Notes: generated by a model from the letters alone, not told the origin. DNA of 11,380 nt from Phycisphaerales bacterium (GCA_020427625.1 JAGQOI010000551.1:1-11380), one strand, 5' to 3'. Numbered from the stretch's first letter, positions 1 through 6,890 are shown. Numbers and translations are program-made.

Positions 1-1
1 C

Positions 2-148
2 GGCCTCGGGGTCCACATCATCCGGGAGATCATGGACGACGTCGTCTATGCCCGGCGTGACGAGGGCGGCATGCGGCTCCGCATGGTCAAGCGGGCACCG
101 GCGCCCGCCTCCACCTGTGCTCCCGGTGAGCGCGGGCACTGTTCCTGA
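2..148 (+). CDS. C-terminal end of an RsbW-type anti-sigma factor serine kinase (HATPase_c), partial
   Basis: The reading frame is open from the window edge and stops with TGA at 146-148, giving 48 visible residues. It begins GLGVHIIREIMDDVVY and continues to an RLRMVKR strand. This is the closing part of the GHKL/HATPase_c fold in RsbW/SpoIIAB-like kinases: the GLG-x-x-(I/L)-I nucleotide-lid segment, a helix with MD, then a final beta strand ending in K-R. Known members bind ATP, phosphorylate a STAS antagonist on serine and sequester a sigma factor in the cytoplasm. A 17-residue Pro/Ala/Cys-containing tail follows the fold and looks non-conserved. The next gene, 27 nt downstream, encodes a STAS protein, the usual partner, which supports the call. 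The N-box with its catalytic Glu/Asn lies outside the window, so activity cannot be judged. Confidence 0.72.
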   Translation, partial: GLGVHIIREIMDDVVYARRDEGGMRLRMVKRAPAPASTCAPGERGHCS

Positions 149-175
149 ACCCCTTCCGTGCCCGAAAGCAGGCGA

Positions 176-523
176 ATGCACGACAGTACGAATCCCGAGT
201 TCGACATGGAGACGAGCGGCGACACGGTGCTCTTCCGCCCGAAGGGGGAGATCGACCTGAGCGTCGCGCCCGCGCTGCGCACGCATCTCCGCGAGGCCGC
301 CGACCGGACGAAGCGTCGCCTCATCGTCGATCTCACCGACGTCCCCTACATGGACTCCTCCGGCGTCGCGACGCTGGTCGAGGCGCTCCAGCTCACCCGA
401 CGATCGGGCAAGCAACTCCTGCTGTGCAACCTCCACGAGAAGGTGCAGTCGATCTTCGAGATCGCCCGCCTCGACGCCGTCTTCACGATCGTCGCGACGG
501 TCGACGACGCCCGCGCCCGCTGA
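176..523 (+). CDS. Single-domain STAS protein (anti-sigma factor antagonist, RsbV/SpoIIAA-like)
   Basis: A 115-residue protein made almost entirely of one STAS domain. Visible parts are the first strands (LFRPKGEIDLSVAPALRTHL, about 19-38), the core strand LIVDLTDVPYMDSSG (49-63) and the C-terminal LLLCNLHEKVQSIFEIARLD. In SpoIIAA-type proteins the second serine of the D-S-S-G loop (here Ser62) is phosphorylated by the cognate kinase, which releases the antagonist from the kinase. That serine is present. I chose ATG 176 because AGCAGG lies 3-8 nt upstream and the fold begins soon after; a GTG at 158 is in frame and would add six residues. The preceding gene is an RsbW-type kinase end, and the next, 16 nt downstream, is an MlaE permease. 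An MlaB-like role in a lipid transporter is therefore the main alternative; E. coli MlaB has DTGG at this loop rather than DSSG. Confidence 0.88.
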   Translation: MHDSTNPEFDMETSGDTVLFRPKGEIDLSVAPALRTHLREAADRTKRRLIVDLTDVPYMDSSGVATLVEALQLTRRSGKQLLLCNLHEKVQSIFEIARLDAVFTIVATVDDARAR

Positions 524-539
524 CCGTCCGTCCACACCC

Positions 540-1391
540 ATGCCCGACTCCTCCGCTCCACCCGTCCCCCGCCGTCCCCGCCTGCCCGTGCGGCTCCTCG
601 CCGCCTGGGGGGATCTGTGGATCCGCACCTTCACGCTCCTGGGCGGCGTCGGGTATCTCCTGTTCGACGTGCTCACCTGGCTGCACCGCACGTTCGTGCG
701 CCGGTCGGTCCGATTCGGGCGCGCGGCCTTCGTGAGCCAGCTCGTCCGGATCGGCGTCCGTTCCGTCGGGATCGTCATGCTCGTCAGCGCGAGCATCGGG
801 CTCATCCTCGCCCTCCAGATGCAGCCGCCGCTCGACGAACTCGGTCAGACCGACAAGATCGCCAACATCGTCGGCGTCGCGGTGTTCCGCGAGCTCGGCC
901 CGCTCATCGCGGCGATCGTGCTCACCGGGTTCGCCGGCGCGTCGATCTCGGCCGAGGTGGGCACGATGGTGGTCGGCGAGGAGATCGAGGCGCTCGAGGC
1001 GCACGCCCTGAACCCGGTCCGGTTCCTCGTCCTGCCCCGCATCCTCGCCTCGACGGTCAGCCTGACCCTGCTCGCCGCCATCGGCGACCTCACGGCCGTG
1101 GTCTTCGCCGCCCTCATCGCGGTCCTCTTTCTCGGCATCCCCCTCGAACTGTACATCGACAACACCCTGACCCAGCTCGTCGCGATGGACTTCGTCACCG
1201 GGCTCATCAAGGCCGCCGTGTTCGGCGTGATCCTCAGCGCCATCGCCTGCTACAACGGCCTGCGGGTCACCGGCGGCGCGGCCGGCGTCGGGCGGGCGAC
1301 GACGGACACCGTCGTGCAGACCGTCGTCTCCATCATCATCGCCGACCTCATCTTCACGGCCCTGTTCTTCGCCCTCGGCTGGACGAAGTAG
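540..1391 (+). CDS. mlaE: MlaE-family ABC transporter permease (phospholipid / MCE-type transport)
   Basis: A 283-residue inner-membrane protein with the MlaE family core: RELGPLIAAIVLTGFAGAS (117-135), AEVGTMVVGEEIEAL (138-152) and NPVRFLVLPRILAS (158-171). Hydrophobic segments lie at about 31-49, 70-94, 113-137, 163-199, 217-238 and 259-281, which fits the family's usual topology behind an amphipathic N-terminal interface helix. MlaE dimers form the channel of MlaFEDB-like complexes that move phospholipids between the membranes using an MlaF ATPase and an MCE (MlaD) protein. Neither MlaF nor MlaD is visible here and a strong hairpin follows the gene, so they must be encoded elsewhere. The ATG lies 16 nt after the STAS stop codon with no Shine-Dalgarno sequence, consistent with translational coupling. 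MlaE assignment is strong; substrate and direction are inferred. Confidence 0.93.
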   Translation: MPDSSAPPVPRRPRLPVRLLAAWGDLWIRTFTLLGGVGYLLFDVLTWLHRTFVRRSVRFGRAAFVSQLVRIGVRSVGIVMLVSASIGLILALQMQPPLDELGQTDKIANIVGVAVFRELGPLIAAIVLTGFAGASISAEVGTMVVGEEIEALEAHALNPVRFLVLPRILASTVSLTLLAAIGDLTAVVFAALIAVLFLGIPLELYIDNTLTQLVAMDFVTGLIKAAVFGVILSAIACYNGLRVTGGAAGVGRATTDTVVQTVVSIIIADLIFTALFFALGWTK

Positions 1392-1418
1392 AACCGGATC
1401 CCGAACGCCCGAACGACG

Positions 1419-1447
1419 ACGGCCGCCCGCGCGAAGCGGGCGGCCGT
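1419..1447. terminator. Perfect 12-bp GC-rich hairpin after mlaE, between convergent genes
   Basis: ACGGCCGCCCGC (1419-1430) pairs perfectly with GCGGGCGGCCGT (1436-1447) around the 5-nt loop GCGAA. It starts 28 nt after the mlaE stop and lies 86 nt beyond the end of the convergent minus-strand gene. No T-run follows on either strand, so it is not a textbook intrinsic terminator. Its placement between convergent genes still makes bidirectional termination or 3'-end protection the simplest reading. Confidence 0.7.
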
Positions 1448-1476
1448 GTGTGCATCGGTCGGATGTGCGACGGGCC

Positions 1477-1540
1477 CAGTCGCGACGGGATCGTCGCGTG
1501 CGGCCCAGTCGTGTCGGATCAGTCGCGTCGGATCAGTCGC
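1477..1540. repeat. Short degenerate tandem repeat ending in two perfect 14-bp copies
   Basis: GTCGGATCAGTCGC occurs twice back to back (1513-1526 and 1527-1540). Degenerate copies sharing CAGTCG lie upstream; that hexamer starts at 1477, 1506, 1520 and 1534, spacings of 29, 14 and 14 nt. The last copy covers the stop codon of the minus-strand gene (TCA at 1533-1535). It looks like local replication slippage in the non-coding 3' region. The unit is not a multiple of 3, so it could not expand in frame within the gene. Confidence 0.75.
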
Positions 1541-3326
1541 GGGCGTCGGACACGAAGGCCCGGAACACGAACCCGCTCTCGACGGACCGGAGCTGCCAGG
1601 CGGCGGGCCCGACGTACTTGCGGATGAGGGCGATGGGCACGTCGTTGAGCGCGCCGCCCATCTGATCGATCACCTCGGGGTCCATCTCGTCGCCCCAGAA
1701 CTCGCGCATGTCCTCGATCATCTTGCGCTGCTGGGCGACCATGTACTCGGCCTCGTCGGCGGGACTGCTGATGCCCCAGGCGATGACGGAGTCGTCGGGG
1801 AGCATGGCGACGGCCTTGGCGAACGCGGGTTCGGAGGCGATGCCGCCGGTTCCGCCGGCGGCGCTCGCCCGCAGGGCCTGCTCGACGGCCGCGGTATCAC
1901 CGACGAAGGCGAGTCCGGCGCCGGTGCCGATGCTCATGGAGCCGCTGCTGCCGAGGGGCATGCCGCCGCCCATGTCGCCCATTTCGAGCGTGTAGATCTG
2001 GTGTCCGAGGAACTCGCGGGCCTGGAAGCCGCCCTGGGGCGCGAGCATCGCGACCATGTTCTGGAACTGCTCCAGGTTGGACATCTCCATCACGAGCATC
2101 GACTTCTGGCTGTCGGCGGTGACGGGACGGCTGAGGGTCTTCGCGCTGTAGACCTTGGAGCCCATGGCGGCGAAGAACTGTTCCATCATGGGCGCGACCT
2201 GGTCGAGCATGGGTCCGGCCTGCATCTGGAGCAGCGGATGGGCCATGATGACCTTGCGGGCGACGCCCATGAGGTCGGCGAACTGGAAGTTGATGCTGGC
2301 GAAGGACGTCACGTCGCTGCCGGCGAAGAACGGCACCTTGCCGCGGGGGGATTCCAGGTTCAGCAGCGCGGTGAGGCCGTTCTTGCCGTTCGGCATGTAG
2401 AGGCTCATGGTCTGCTCGACCATGGCCCGCTCGCCGTCGAGGCGGAGGCCGAAGCCCATGCCGCGGACGTCGCCGAGGAGTTCGTGCAGGACCGGTCCGA
2501 AGCTGTCGACCATCATCGCCATCATGTCGTCGTCGCCGAGCAGGCCTCGCGCCTTGAGCGGGAGGACGGCGCCGTACACGTCGACATCGCCGTCGAAGGC
2601 GTTCACGACGCCGTCGAAGTCGGGATCGGACGCGAGCCGGTCGAGGGCGTCGCCGTCGATGACCTCCATCGCGTTCTCGAGCGTCGTGAGATCGCTGGAG
2701 ACGAGGACCATGGACTTGTGCCGCACGACGTGGATGTGCCGGATCGTCGCGAGGAGCGCCTCGGGATCGGGCATGCCCATGCCGCCGCCGCCGAACTCGT
2801 CGTCGAACTCGTCCGCCTCGGCCTTCGGCGGCTGCGGGATGGCGAACGAGTAGACCGTGCTGCCGAGCACGTCCTGGTCGTCGACCTCGATGTGGTCCTC
2901 GCCGGCCTTCTTCACGAGGGCGTCGATGACGCGGGTCATGTGGTCGGCCTTGTCGCCGAAGTCGGCGAAGCCGATGAAGCCGAGTCCCGGGGCGTTGTTC
3001 TCGCCGCGGGCGACGAACGCCGCGACACCGGCCGGGCCGCTCGGCGGCACGATGGTGTCCTCCTCGAGTCCGAGCTCCTGCTCCATCTCGTCGAAGCCGG
3101 CGGACATCTCCTCGAGCATGGACTTCCGGGCGTCGGCCATGTCCTCGGACATCCACATCTCCCAGAGCGCCGTGCGCTGGAGGCGCGCGATCATGGTCTC
3201 GGCATGGCTGGCGCCGAGCACCACGAAACTCTCGCGCGGAGCGATCTCCTGGATGGTCGGAGCGCCCAGGGCGGCCGTCAGGCCGCAGCCGACGGTCAGC
3301 GTCATCACGCACAAACAAGTCTTCAC
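1533..3326 (-). CDS. Large exported Met-rich protein, DUF3352-like, function unknown
   Basis: A 597-residue protein starting at GTG 3326, chosen because AGAGGA lies 7 nt upstream and a signal peptide follows at once (MKTCLCVMTLTVGCGLTAALG, cleavage likely near A22). TVGC at 11-14 is a poor lipobox, so a lipoprotein is possible but less likely. Two halves look related in style: VLVSSDLTTLENAMEVIDG (208-226) and LAFVGDTAAVEQALRASAAG (472-491), the latter followed by AFAKAVAMLPDDSVIAWGIS. This 'value stored, compared, then residual test' pattern resembles DUF3352-type exported proteins of Planctomycetota; the resemblance is from memory of the family. A low-complexity acidic/Gly-Met linker spans 170-188. 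By eye 44 of 597 residues are methionine, and all three cysteines lie in the signal peptide. It lies downstream of the HtrA-like protease on the same strand, but two dyads separate them. No catalytic motif is evident. Confidence 0.85.
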   Translation of the reverse strand: MKTCLCVMTLTVGCGLTAALGAPTIQEIAPRESFVVLGASHAETMIARLQRTALWEMWMSEDMADARKSMLEEMSAGFDEMEQELGLEEDTIVPPSGPAGVAAFVARGENNAPGLGFIGFADFGDKADHMTRVIDALVKKAGEDHIEVDDQDVLGSTVYSFAIPQPPKAEADEFDDEFGGGGMGMPDPEALLATIRHIHVVRHKSMVLVSSDLTTLENAMEVIDGDALDRLASDPDFDGVVNAFDGDVDVYGAVLPLKARGLLGDDDMMAMMVDSFGPVLHELLGDVRGMGFGLRLDGERAMVEQTMSLYMPNGKNGLTALLNLESPRGKVPFFAGSDVTSFASINFQFADLMGVARKVIMAHPLLQMQAGPMLDQVAPMMEQFFAAMGSKVYSAKTLSRPVTADSQKSMLVMEMSNLEQFQNMVAMLAPQGGFQAREFLGHQIYTLEMGDMGGGMPLGSSGSMSIGTGAGLAFVGDTAAVEQALRASAAGGTGGIASEPAFAKAVAMLPDDSVIAWGISSPADEAEYMVAQQRKMIEDMREFWGDEMDPEVIDQMGGALNDVPIALIRKYVGPAAWQLRSVESGFVFRAFVSDARD

Positions 3327-3333
3327 GTCGATG

Positions 3334-3339
3334 TCCTCT
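3334..3339 (-). promoter_or_regulatory. Shine-Dalgarno site fixing the GTG start of the Met-rich protein
   Basis: The minus strand reads AGAGGA, then 7 nt, then GTG at 3326. No ATG with comparable spacing and a following signal peptide is available, so this site decides the start. Confidence 0.75.
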
Positions 3340-3363
3340 TGGTGGAAGCGAAGCGTCGGAATG

Positions 3364-3390
3364 GAGCCGGCACCGGGGGTGCCGCGGCTC
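3364..3390 (-). promoter_or_regulatory. Hairpin in the leader of the Met-rich protein gene
   Basis: GAGCC-GGCACC (3364-3374, plus-strand numbering) pairs with GGTGCC-GC-GGCTC (3378-3390) around a 3-nt GGG loop: 11 base pairs with a 2-nt bulge. On the minus strand it lies 49 nt after the protease stop and 37 nt before the GTG start. It could attenuate read-through from the protease gene or structure the 5' leader. No U-tract follows. Confidence 0.45.
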
Positions 3391-3403
3391 TGTACGCGCG
3401 GAT

Positions 3404-3422
3404 CGGCCGAACGTTACGGCCG
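3404..3422. other. 19-bp near-palindromic dyad (CGGCCG-AACGTTA-CGGCCG) in the protease/Met-rich gap
   Basis: Two CGGCCG arms flank AACGTT, itself a palindrome, with one extra base offsetting the symmetry. It begins 17 nt after the protease stop on the minus strand. As RNA it is a 6-bp stem with a 7-nt loop and could be a weak terminator. As DNA it could be an operator for the downstream gene. The sequence does not decide between them. Confidence 0.45.
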
Positions 3423-3439
3423 CCCGCGCCGGAATCTGG

Positions 3440-4393
3440 TCATTTGCCCGTATCGTCGTTCAGCAGCGGCGAGACGTCGAACCGTTCGCGAGGCGGGGCC
3501 TGGTGGTAGTTGTGGCCCGAGTTCGGGTTGTCCTTGTCGAACGCGAAGGCCTCGCGATTGCGGACGAAGTCCTTCACGTACCGCGACGGGATCGCGAAGT
3601 TCAGGCCCTGCGAGAAGTTGTAACCCATGTTCGTGATGCCGATGACCTCGCCGTTCGTGTTGAACAGCGGCCCGCCGGAGTTGCCGGGATTGATCGCGGC
3701 GTCGATCTGCACGTAGGTCAGCCCGTCGAAGCTGCGGGTCGTCGTCGAGACGACGCCCTGGCTGAGCGTGCGCTCCAGGCCGAGCGGGTTGCCGATCGCG
3801 AACACGGTCTGGCCGACCTCGACCGGCTTGTCGGTCGCGAGCGGCGCGTACTCGAAGGGCTTGCCGTGCGGATGCTCGATCTTGATGAGCGCGAGGTCGA
3901 TGTGACTGTTCACCGCGATGATCTCGATGTCGGAGATCACCGTCCGCTGGAACGTGCCGTCCGGCAGCGGGAACCAGACCGTCGCCTTGAGGTTCGTCTC
4001 GCCCTGGATCACGTGCGCATTCGTGATCGCGTACCCCTCCTCGTTGATGATCACGCCGGAGCCGAGCCCGCTCGGGGTCGACACCTTGATCACCGCGGGA
4101 CCGAGGATCTTCGCGTACTCGCGCGGGCTCCGCTCCGGGGGATTCACCGCGGTGTGGAACAGGCTCTCGGAGACCGTCACCGTCGGGCCGCTCACCGAGC
4201 CGCCCTCGATGTCGAGGATGTCGTCCACCATGAACTGCACGACGTCCGGACCGAGATCGACCCAGACCGCGCGATCGGTGCGCTTGAGCACCGTGCCCTC
4301 GACCGTCGCGCCGCTCTTGAGGCGCACGACCTCGGCGGCAGTGCTCGTCGCCAACACCGATGCCGCCAGCGCGGCGAGCCAGATTCTTCGCAT
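3440..4393 (-). CDS. Exported trypsin-like serine protease, HtrA/DegP-like without a PDZ domain
   Basis: A 317-residue protein whose ATG at 4393 is set by AGGAAGG 6 nt upstream and by the signal peptide that follows (MRRIWLAALAASVLATSTAA, cleavage near residue 20-21). Residues 22-65 form a small beta-rich module (VVRLKSGATVEGTVLKRTD, then VWVDLGPDVVQF). The S1C peptidase domain spans about 94-276. The triad is intact: His127 in AITNAHVIQG, Asp166 in NSHIDLALIKIE and Ser239 in DAAINPGNSGGPLFN. Family members degrade or refold damaged envelope proteins. The protein ends about 40 residues after the protease domain, so there is no PDZ domain, which HtrA/DegP uses to sense substrate; substrate choice must depend on another part. 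The open frame continues upstream of 4393 but has no coding character. It is divergent from the FG-GAP gene and upstream of the Met-rich exported protein gene. Confidence 0.93.
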   Translation of the reverse strand: MRRIWLAALAASVLATSTAAEVVRLKSGATVEGTVLKRTDRAVWVDLGPDVVQFMVDDILDIEGGSVSGPTVTVSESLFHTAVNPPERSPREYAKILGPAVIKVSTPSGLGSGVIINEEGYAITNAHVIQGETNLKATVWFPLPDGTFQRTVISDIEIIAVNSHIDLALIKIEHPHGKPFEYAPLATDKPVEVGQTVFAIGNPLGLERTLSQGVVSTTTRSFDGLTYVQIDAAINPGNSGGPLFNTNGEVIGITNMGYNFSQGLNFAIPSRYVKDFVRNREAFAFDKDNPNSGHNYHQAPPRERFDVSPLLNDDTGK

Positions 4394-4399
4394 AATGAA

Positions 4400-4406
4400 C
4401 CTTCCT
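4400..4406 (-). promoter_or_regulatory. Shine-Dalgarno site of the HtrA-like protease gene
   Basis: The minus strand reads AGGAAGG, 6 nt, then ATG at 4393. It selects this start over the frame that stays open further upstream to 4729. Confidence 0.8.
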
Positions 4407-4430
4407 GCCTGAGGAGAACCGAGGCGGCCC

Positions 4431-4460
4431 AGTATAGGATGACCCTGCTTCCGGGACCAA
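4431..4460 (-). promoter_or_regulatory. Candidate sigma-70-type promoter of the HtrA-like protease gene
   Basis: On the minus strand, TTGGTC (4460-4455) is followed after 18 nt by TATACT (4436-4431). The -10 box has five of six consensus bases and the -35 box three of six. Transcription would begin near 4424, giving a leader of about 30 nt that contains the AGGAAGG site. The 142-nt divergent gap also has to serve the plus-strand FG-GAP gene, for which I see no clear promoter. Confidence 0.5.
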
Positions 4461-4535
4461 CGCGGCCCGGCGAGTCGGCGTCCCCGATCCGAGAGGCGGC
4501 GCCCCACCCAGGACCCCCGACGGAGTCGACCCGAC

Positions 4536-6851
4536 ATGACCCATCGCGCCGCGATGTGCTCGCTGCTCACCCTCCTCGGTCTCGCGCCGGTCGTGAGCGC
4601 CCAGCCCCGACTCGCCGAGTACTTCGGATTCGGCGACCTCGAGGTCGTCAAGATCGATCGCGGCGCCGGACCGATCGTCATCGCCGACATGAACGGCGAC
4701 GGCCTCCAGGACCTCGTCGCCGTCAACAACTACAAGAGCCGCATCGAACTGCACTACCAGCGCCCCGACGCCTCGCCGGACGCCATCGAGGAGACGGCGG
4801 GCGAGGTCAACGAACTGCCCACCCACTGGCGGTTCCGGTCCGACTTCGTGTCCGTCAGTCACCGCGTCATGGCGGTCGTCGCCCACGACTACGACGGCGA
4901 CGGGCTCAAGGACCTCATCTACGCCGGGCAGCCGCCGGAACTCGTGTTCGTGCGCCAGACGTCGCCCGGCACGTTCGAGATCGACCGGATCCACCGCATC
5001 AAGCTGCTCCAGGCGAATCGCAACGCCCTGCTCGTCGCCGACGTGCTCGACGACCCGCGTCCGGAACTGCTGACGATCGTCGGCGGCGAGATCCACATCT
5101 GGACCATCGACGGCTCGAACCTCGGCCAGCCGACGAAGCTCATCGCCGGCAGCGACCTCGTCGGCATCGGCGTCGAGGACTTCGACGGCGACGGCCAGGC
5201 GGACGTCCTCGGCGTGATCCCGGAGAATCCCGCGCCGCTGCGCCTGTGGCTCGGACAGCACGACGGCGCCCGTCACGTCCTCGGCCCGCAGGTGCGATTC
5301 GAACTTCCGGCGCTGCGTGAATACGACGCCGTGCGCTTCCCCGGCGACGCGGCCGCGTCGATCGCGACCATCGAACGGGCCTCCAAGCGCCTCGTCCTCT
5401 ACGACCTCGCGATGGAGCCCGTCGAGCCGTCCGGCAACCGCGACGCGTCGATGCGGGTCTACAGCTTCTCCGACGGCGGCAACCGCAAGCGCAAGACCTC
5501 GGTCGCCGACGTGAACGGCGACGGTCTGCTCGACCTCGTCGCGACGAACACCGAATCGAACTCGCTCGTCGTCTACCTCCAGGCGCCGGGCAAGGGTCTC
5601 CAGACGGGCGTCCCCCATCCGAGCCTCGCCGAGATGACCTACCTCGACGCCGGCAACGTCGACGGCGGCTCGGAGGCCGAGATCTTCGTGCTGTCCGAGA
5701 AGGAGGCCGTGCTCGGACGCACCCGCCTCGAGGCCGGCGTCATCGACTTCCCGCAGCCGATCGCCGTCAGCGAGGGGCACACGCCCGTCGCGATGGCCCT
5801 CGTCGAACTCGGCGGCCGCTCGAGCATCGCCCTCGTCACGAAGGCCGACCGCGAGTGGACCATGGAGATCATTCCCGTCGACGGCACCGAGCGACAGGTC
5901 GTCTCCCTCGGCAAGCTGTCGCGATCGCCCGACACCATCGTCGATCTCGACGCGGACCGCGACGGACGCACCGATCTCCTGCTGTTCACCCGCGACAAGC
6001 CGATGATCATGCTCCGCGCCACCGCCGACGGCTACGAGATGATGGACTCCGAGAAGATGGGCCAGTTCGGCCTCGTCCAGGCCGCGAACGCCGACAACAC
6101 CGGCGTGTTCGACATCGACCAGGACGGCGTCCCCGAACTGCTCATCGCGACCCAGAACTACGTGCGGGCCGTCCGCTACGACCCCAGGCCCGAGCGCGGC
6201 ATCGGCGCGGGCTGGCAGGTCGTCCAGCAGATCAACGCCGGCGATCCCTCCTCGAAACTCATCGCCCTCACCGTGCTCGGACGGCGCATCGTCGCCGCCG
6301 ACAAGGAGAACAACCGGCTCGTCATGATGGGCGAGACGACCACGAACGGCGCCACGACCTGGCAGGAGACCGAGTCGATCAACGTCCGCGGCTTCACGCC
6401 GAACGCGATCTACTCCGGCGCCTTCTCCGGCGACGGCGAGGACAACATCCTCGCCATCGGCGACGACGGCTTCGCGATCATCAAGCTCGCCGGCGAACGG
6501 GTCGCGCTGCGCGAACTCACGTCCTGGCGCACCGACAAGGAACGACGGGTCGAACACGAATTCGCGGTCGGCGACATCAACGGCGACGGCTTCGTCGACC
6601 TCGTCGCCCTCGACGCCGGTGAGCAGATGTGCGAGATCTTCACGTTCACGACCACCCGCAAGATGCTCTACGCGATGTCGTTCGAGGTGTTCGAGACCAA
6701 GATCTTCTCCGGAGGCGAGGCGCGGGAGTTCGAGCCGAGCGAAGCCCACATCGCCGACCTGACCGGCGACGGCGCCGATGACCTCATCCTGCTCACCCAC
6801 GATCGAGTCCTCATCTATCCGCAGATGACGAAGACCACCGACAAACGATGA
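4536..6851 (+). CDS. Exported FG-GAP/VCBS-repeat beta-propeller protein
   Basis: A 771-residue protein with an N-terminal signal peptide (MTHRAAMCSLLTLLGLAPVV, cleavage near Ala22). It holds ten FG-GAP/VCBS-like repeats, each with an Asp-rich calcium-binding loop before a beta strand. They lie at about 50 (DMNGDGLQDL), 118 (DYDGDGLKDL), 169 (degenerate, DVLDDPRPEL), 215 (DFDGDGQADV), 325 (DVNGDGLLDL), 374 (NVDGGSEAEI), 470 (DLDADRDGRTDL), 526 (DIDQDGVPEL), 680 (DINGDGFVDL) and 740 (DLTGDGADDL). Such proteins fold as integrin-like propellers and usually mediate binding at or outside the cell surface; a ligand cannot be read from sequence. No PEP-CTERM, sortase, Por-type or enzymatic domain follows the last repeat, so it is probably periplasmic or secreted. 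The ATG has GGAG 10 nt upstream, a weak site; an in-frame ATG at codon 7 is the alternative. The gene ends 39 nt from the convergent SGNH gene. Confidence 0.92.
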   Translation: MTHRAAMCSLLTLLGLAPVVSAQPRLAEYFGFGDLEVVKIDRGAGPIVIADMNGDGLQDLVAVNNYKSRIELHYQRPDASPDAIEETAGEVNELPTHWRFRSDFVSVSHRVMAVVAHDYDGDGLKDLIYAGQPPELVFVRQTSPGTFEIDRIHRIKLLQANRNALLVADVLDDPRPELLTIVGGEIHIWTIDGSNLGQPTKLIAGSDLVGIGVEDFDGDGQADVLGVIPENPAPLRLWLGQHDGARHVLGPQVRFELPALREYDAVRFPGDAAASIATIERASKRLVLYDLAMEPVEPSGNRDASMRVYSFSDGGNRKRKTSVADVNGDGLLDLVATNTESNSLVVYLQAPGKGLQTGVPHPSLAEMTYLDAGNVDGGSEAEIFVLSEKEAVLGRTRLEAGVIDFPQPIAVSEGHTPVAMALVELGGRSSIALVTKADREWTMEIIPVDGTERQVVSLGKLSRSPDTIVDLDADRDGRTDLLLFTRDKPMIMLRATADGYEMMDSEKMGQFGLVQAANADNTGVFDIDQDGVPELLIATQNYVRAVRYDPRPERGIGAGWQVVQQINAGDPSSKLIALTVLGRRIVAADKENNRLVMMGETTTNGATTWQETESINVRGFTPNAIYSGAFSGDGEDNILAIGDDGFAIIKLAGERVALRELTSWRTDKERRVEHEFAVGDINGDGFVDLVALDAGEQMCEIFTFTTTRKMLYAMSFEVFETKIFSGGEAREFEPSEAHIADLTGDGADDLILLTHDRVLIYPQMTKTTDKR

Positions 6852-6890
6852 CGCGAACCAGCGGATGACGCGGCCGATCCGGCGCCGACG

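Noticed and set aside
617..1627. Plus-strand open frame of 336 codons overlapping mlaE in another frame
   Set aside because: It is Arg/His/Pro-rich and passes through the terminator hairpin. MlaE motifs lie in the other frame.
1446..3509. Plus-strand open frame of 687 codons antisense to the Met-rich protein gene
   Set aside because: Its His/Glu/Val-rich low-complexity product has no recognisable domain, while the minus strand has a signal peptide, a ribosome site and family resemblance.
3414..6800. Very long minus-strand open frame (1128 codons) antisense to the FG-GAP gene
   Set aside because: It mirrors the repetitive Asp/Gly-Asp codons of the real plus-strand gene, is rich in Arg, Asp, Val and Gly without any domain, and runs out of frame across the protease gene. 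It is a byproduct of high GC content.
6852..6890. Possible terminator between the convergent FG-GAP and SGNH genes
   Set aside because: Only TGACG/CGTCA ends pair, with mismatches inside; there is no stable stem or T-run in this 39-nt gap.
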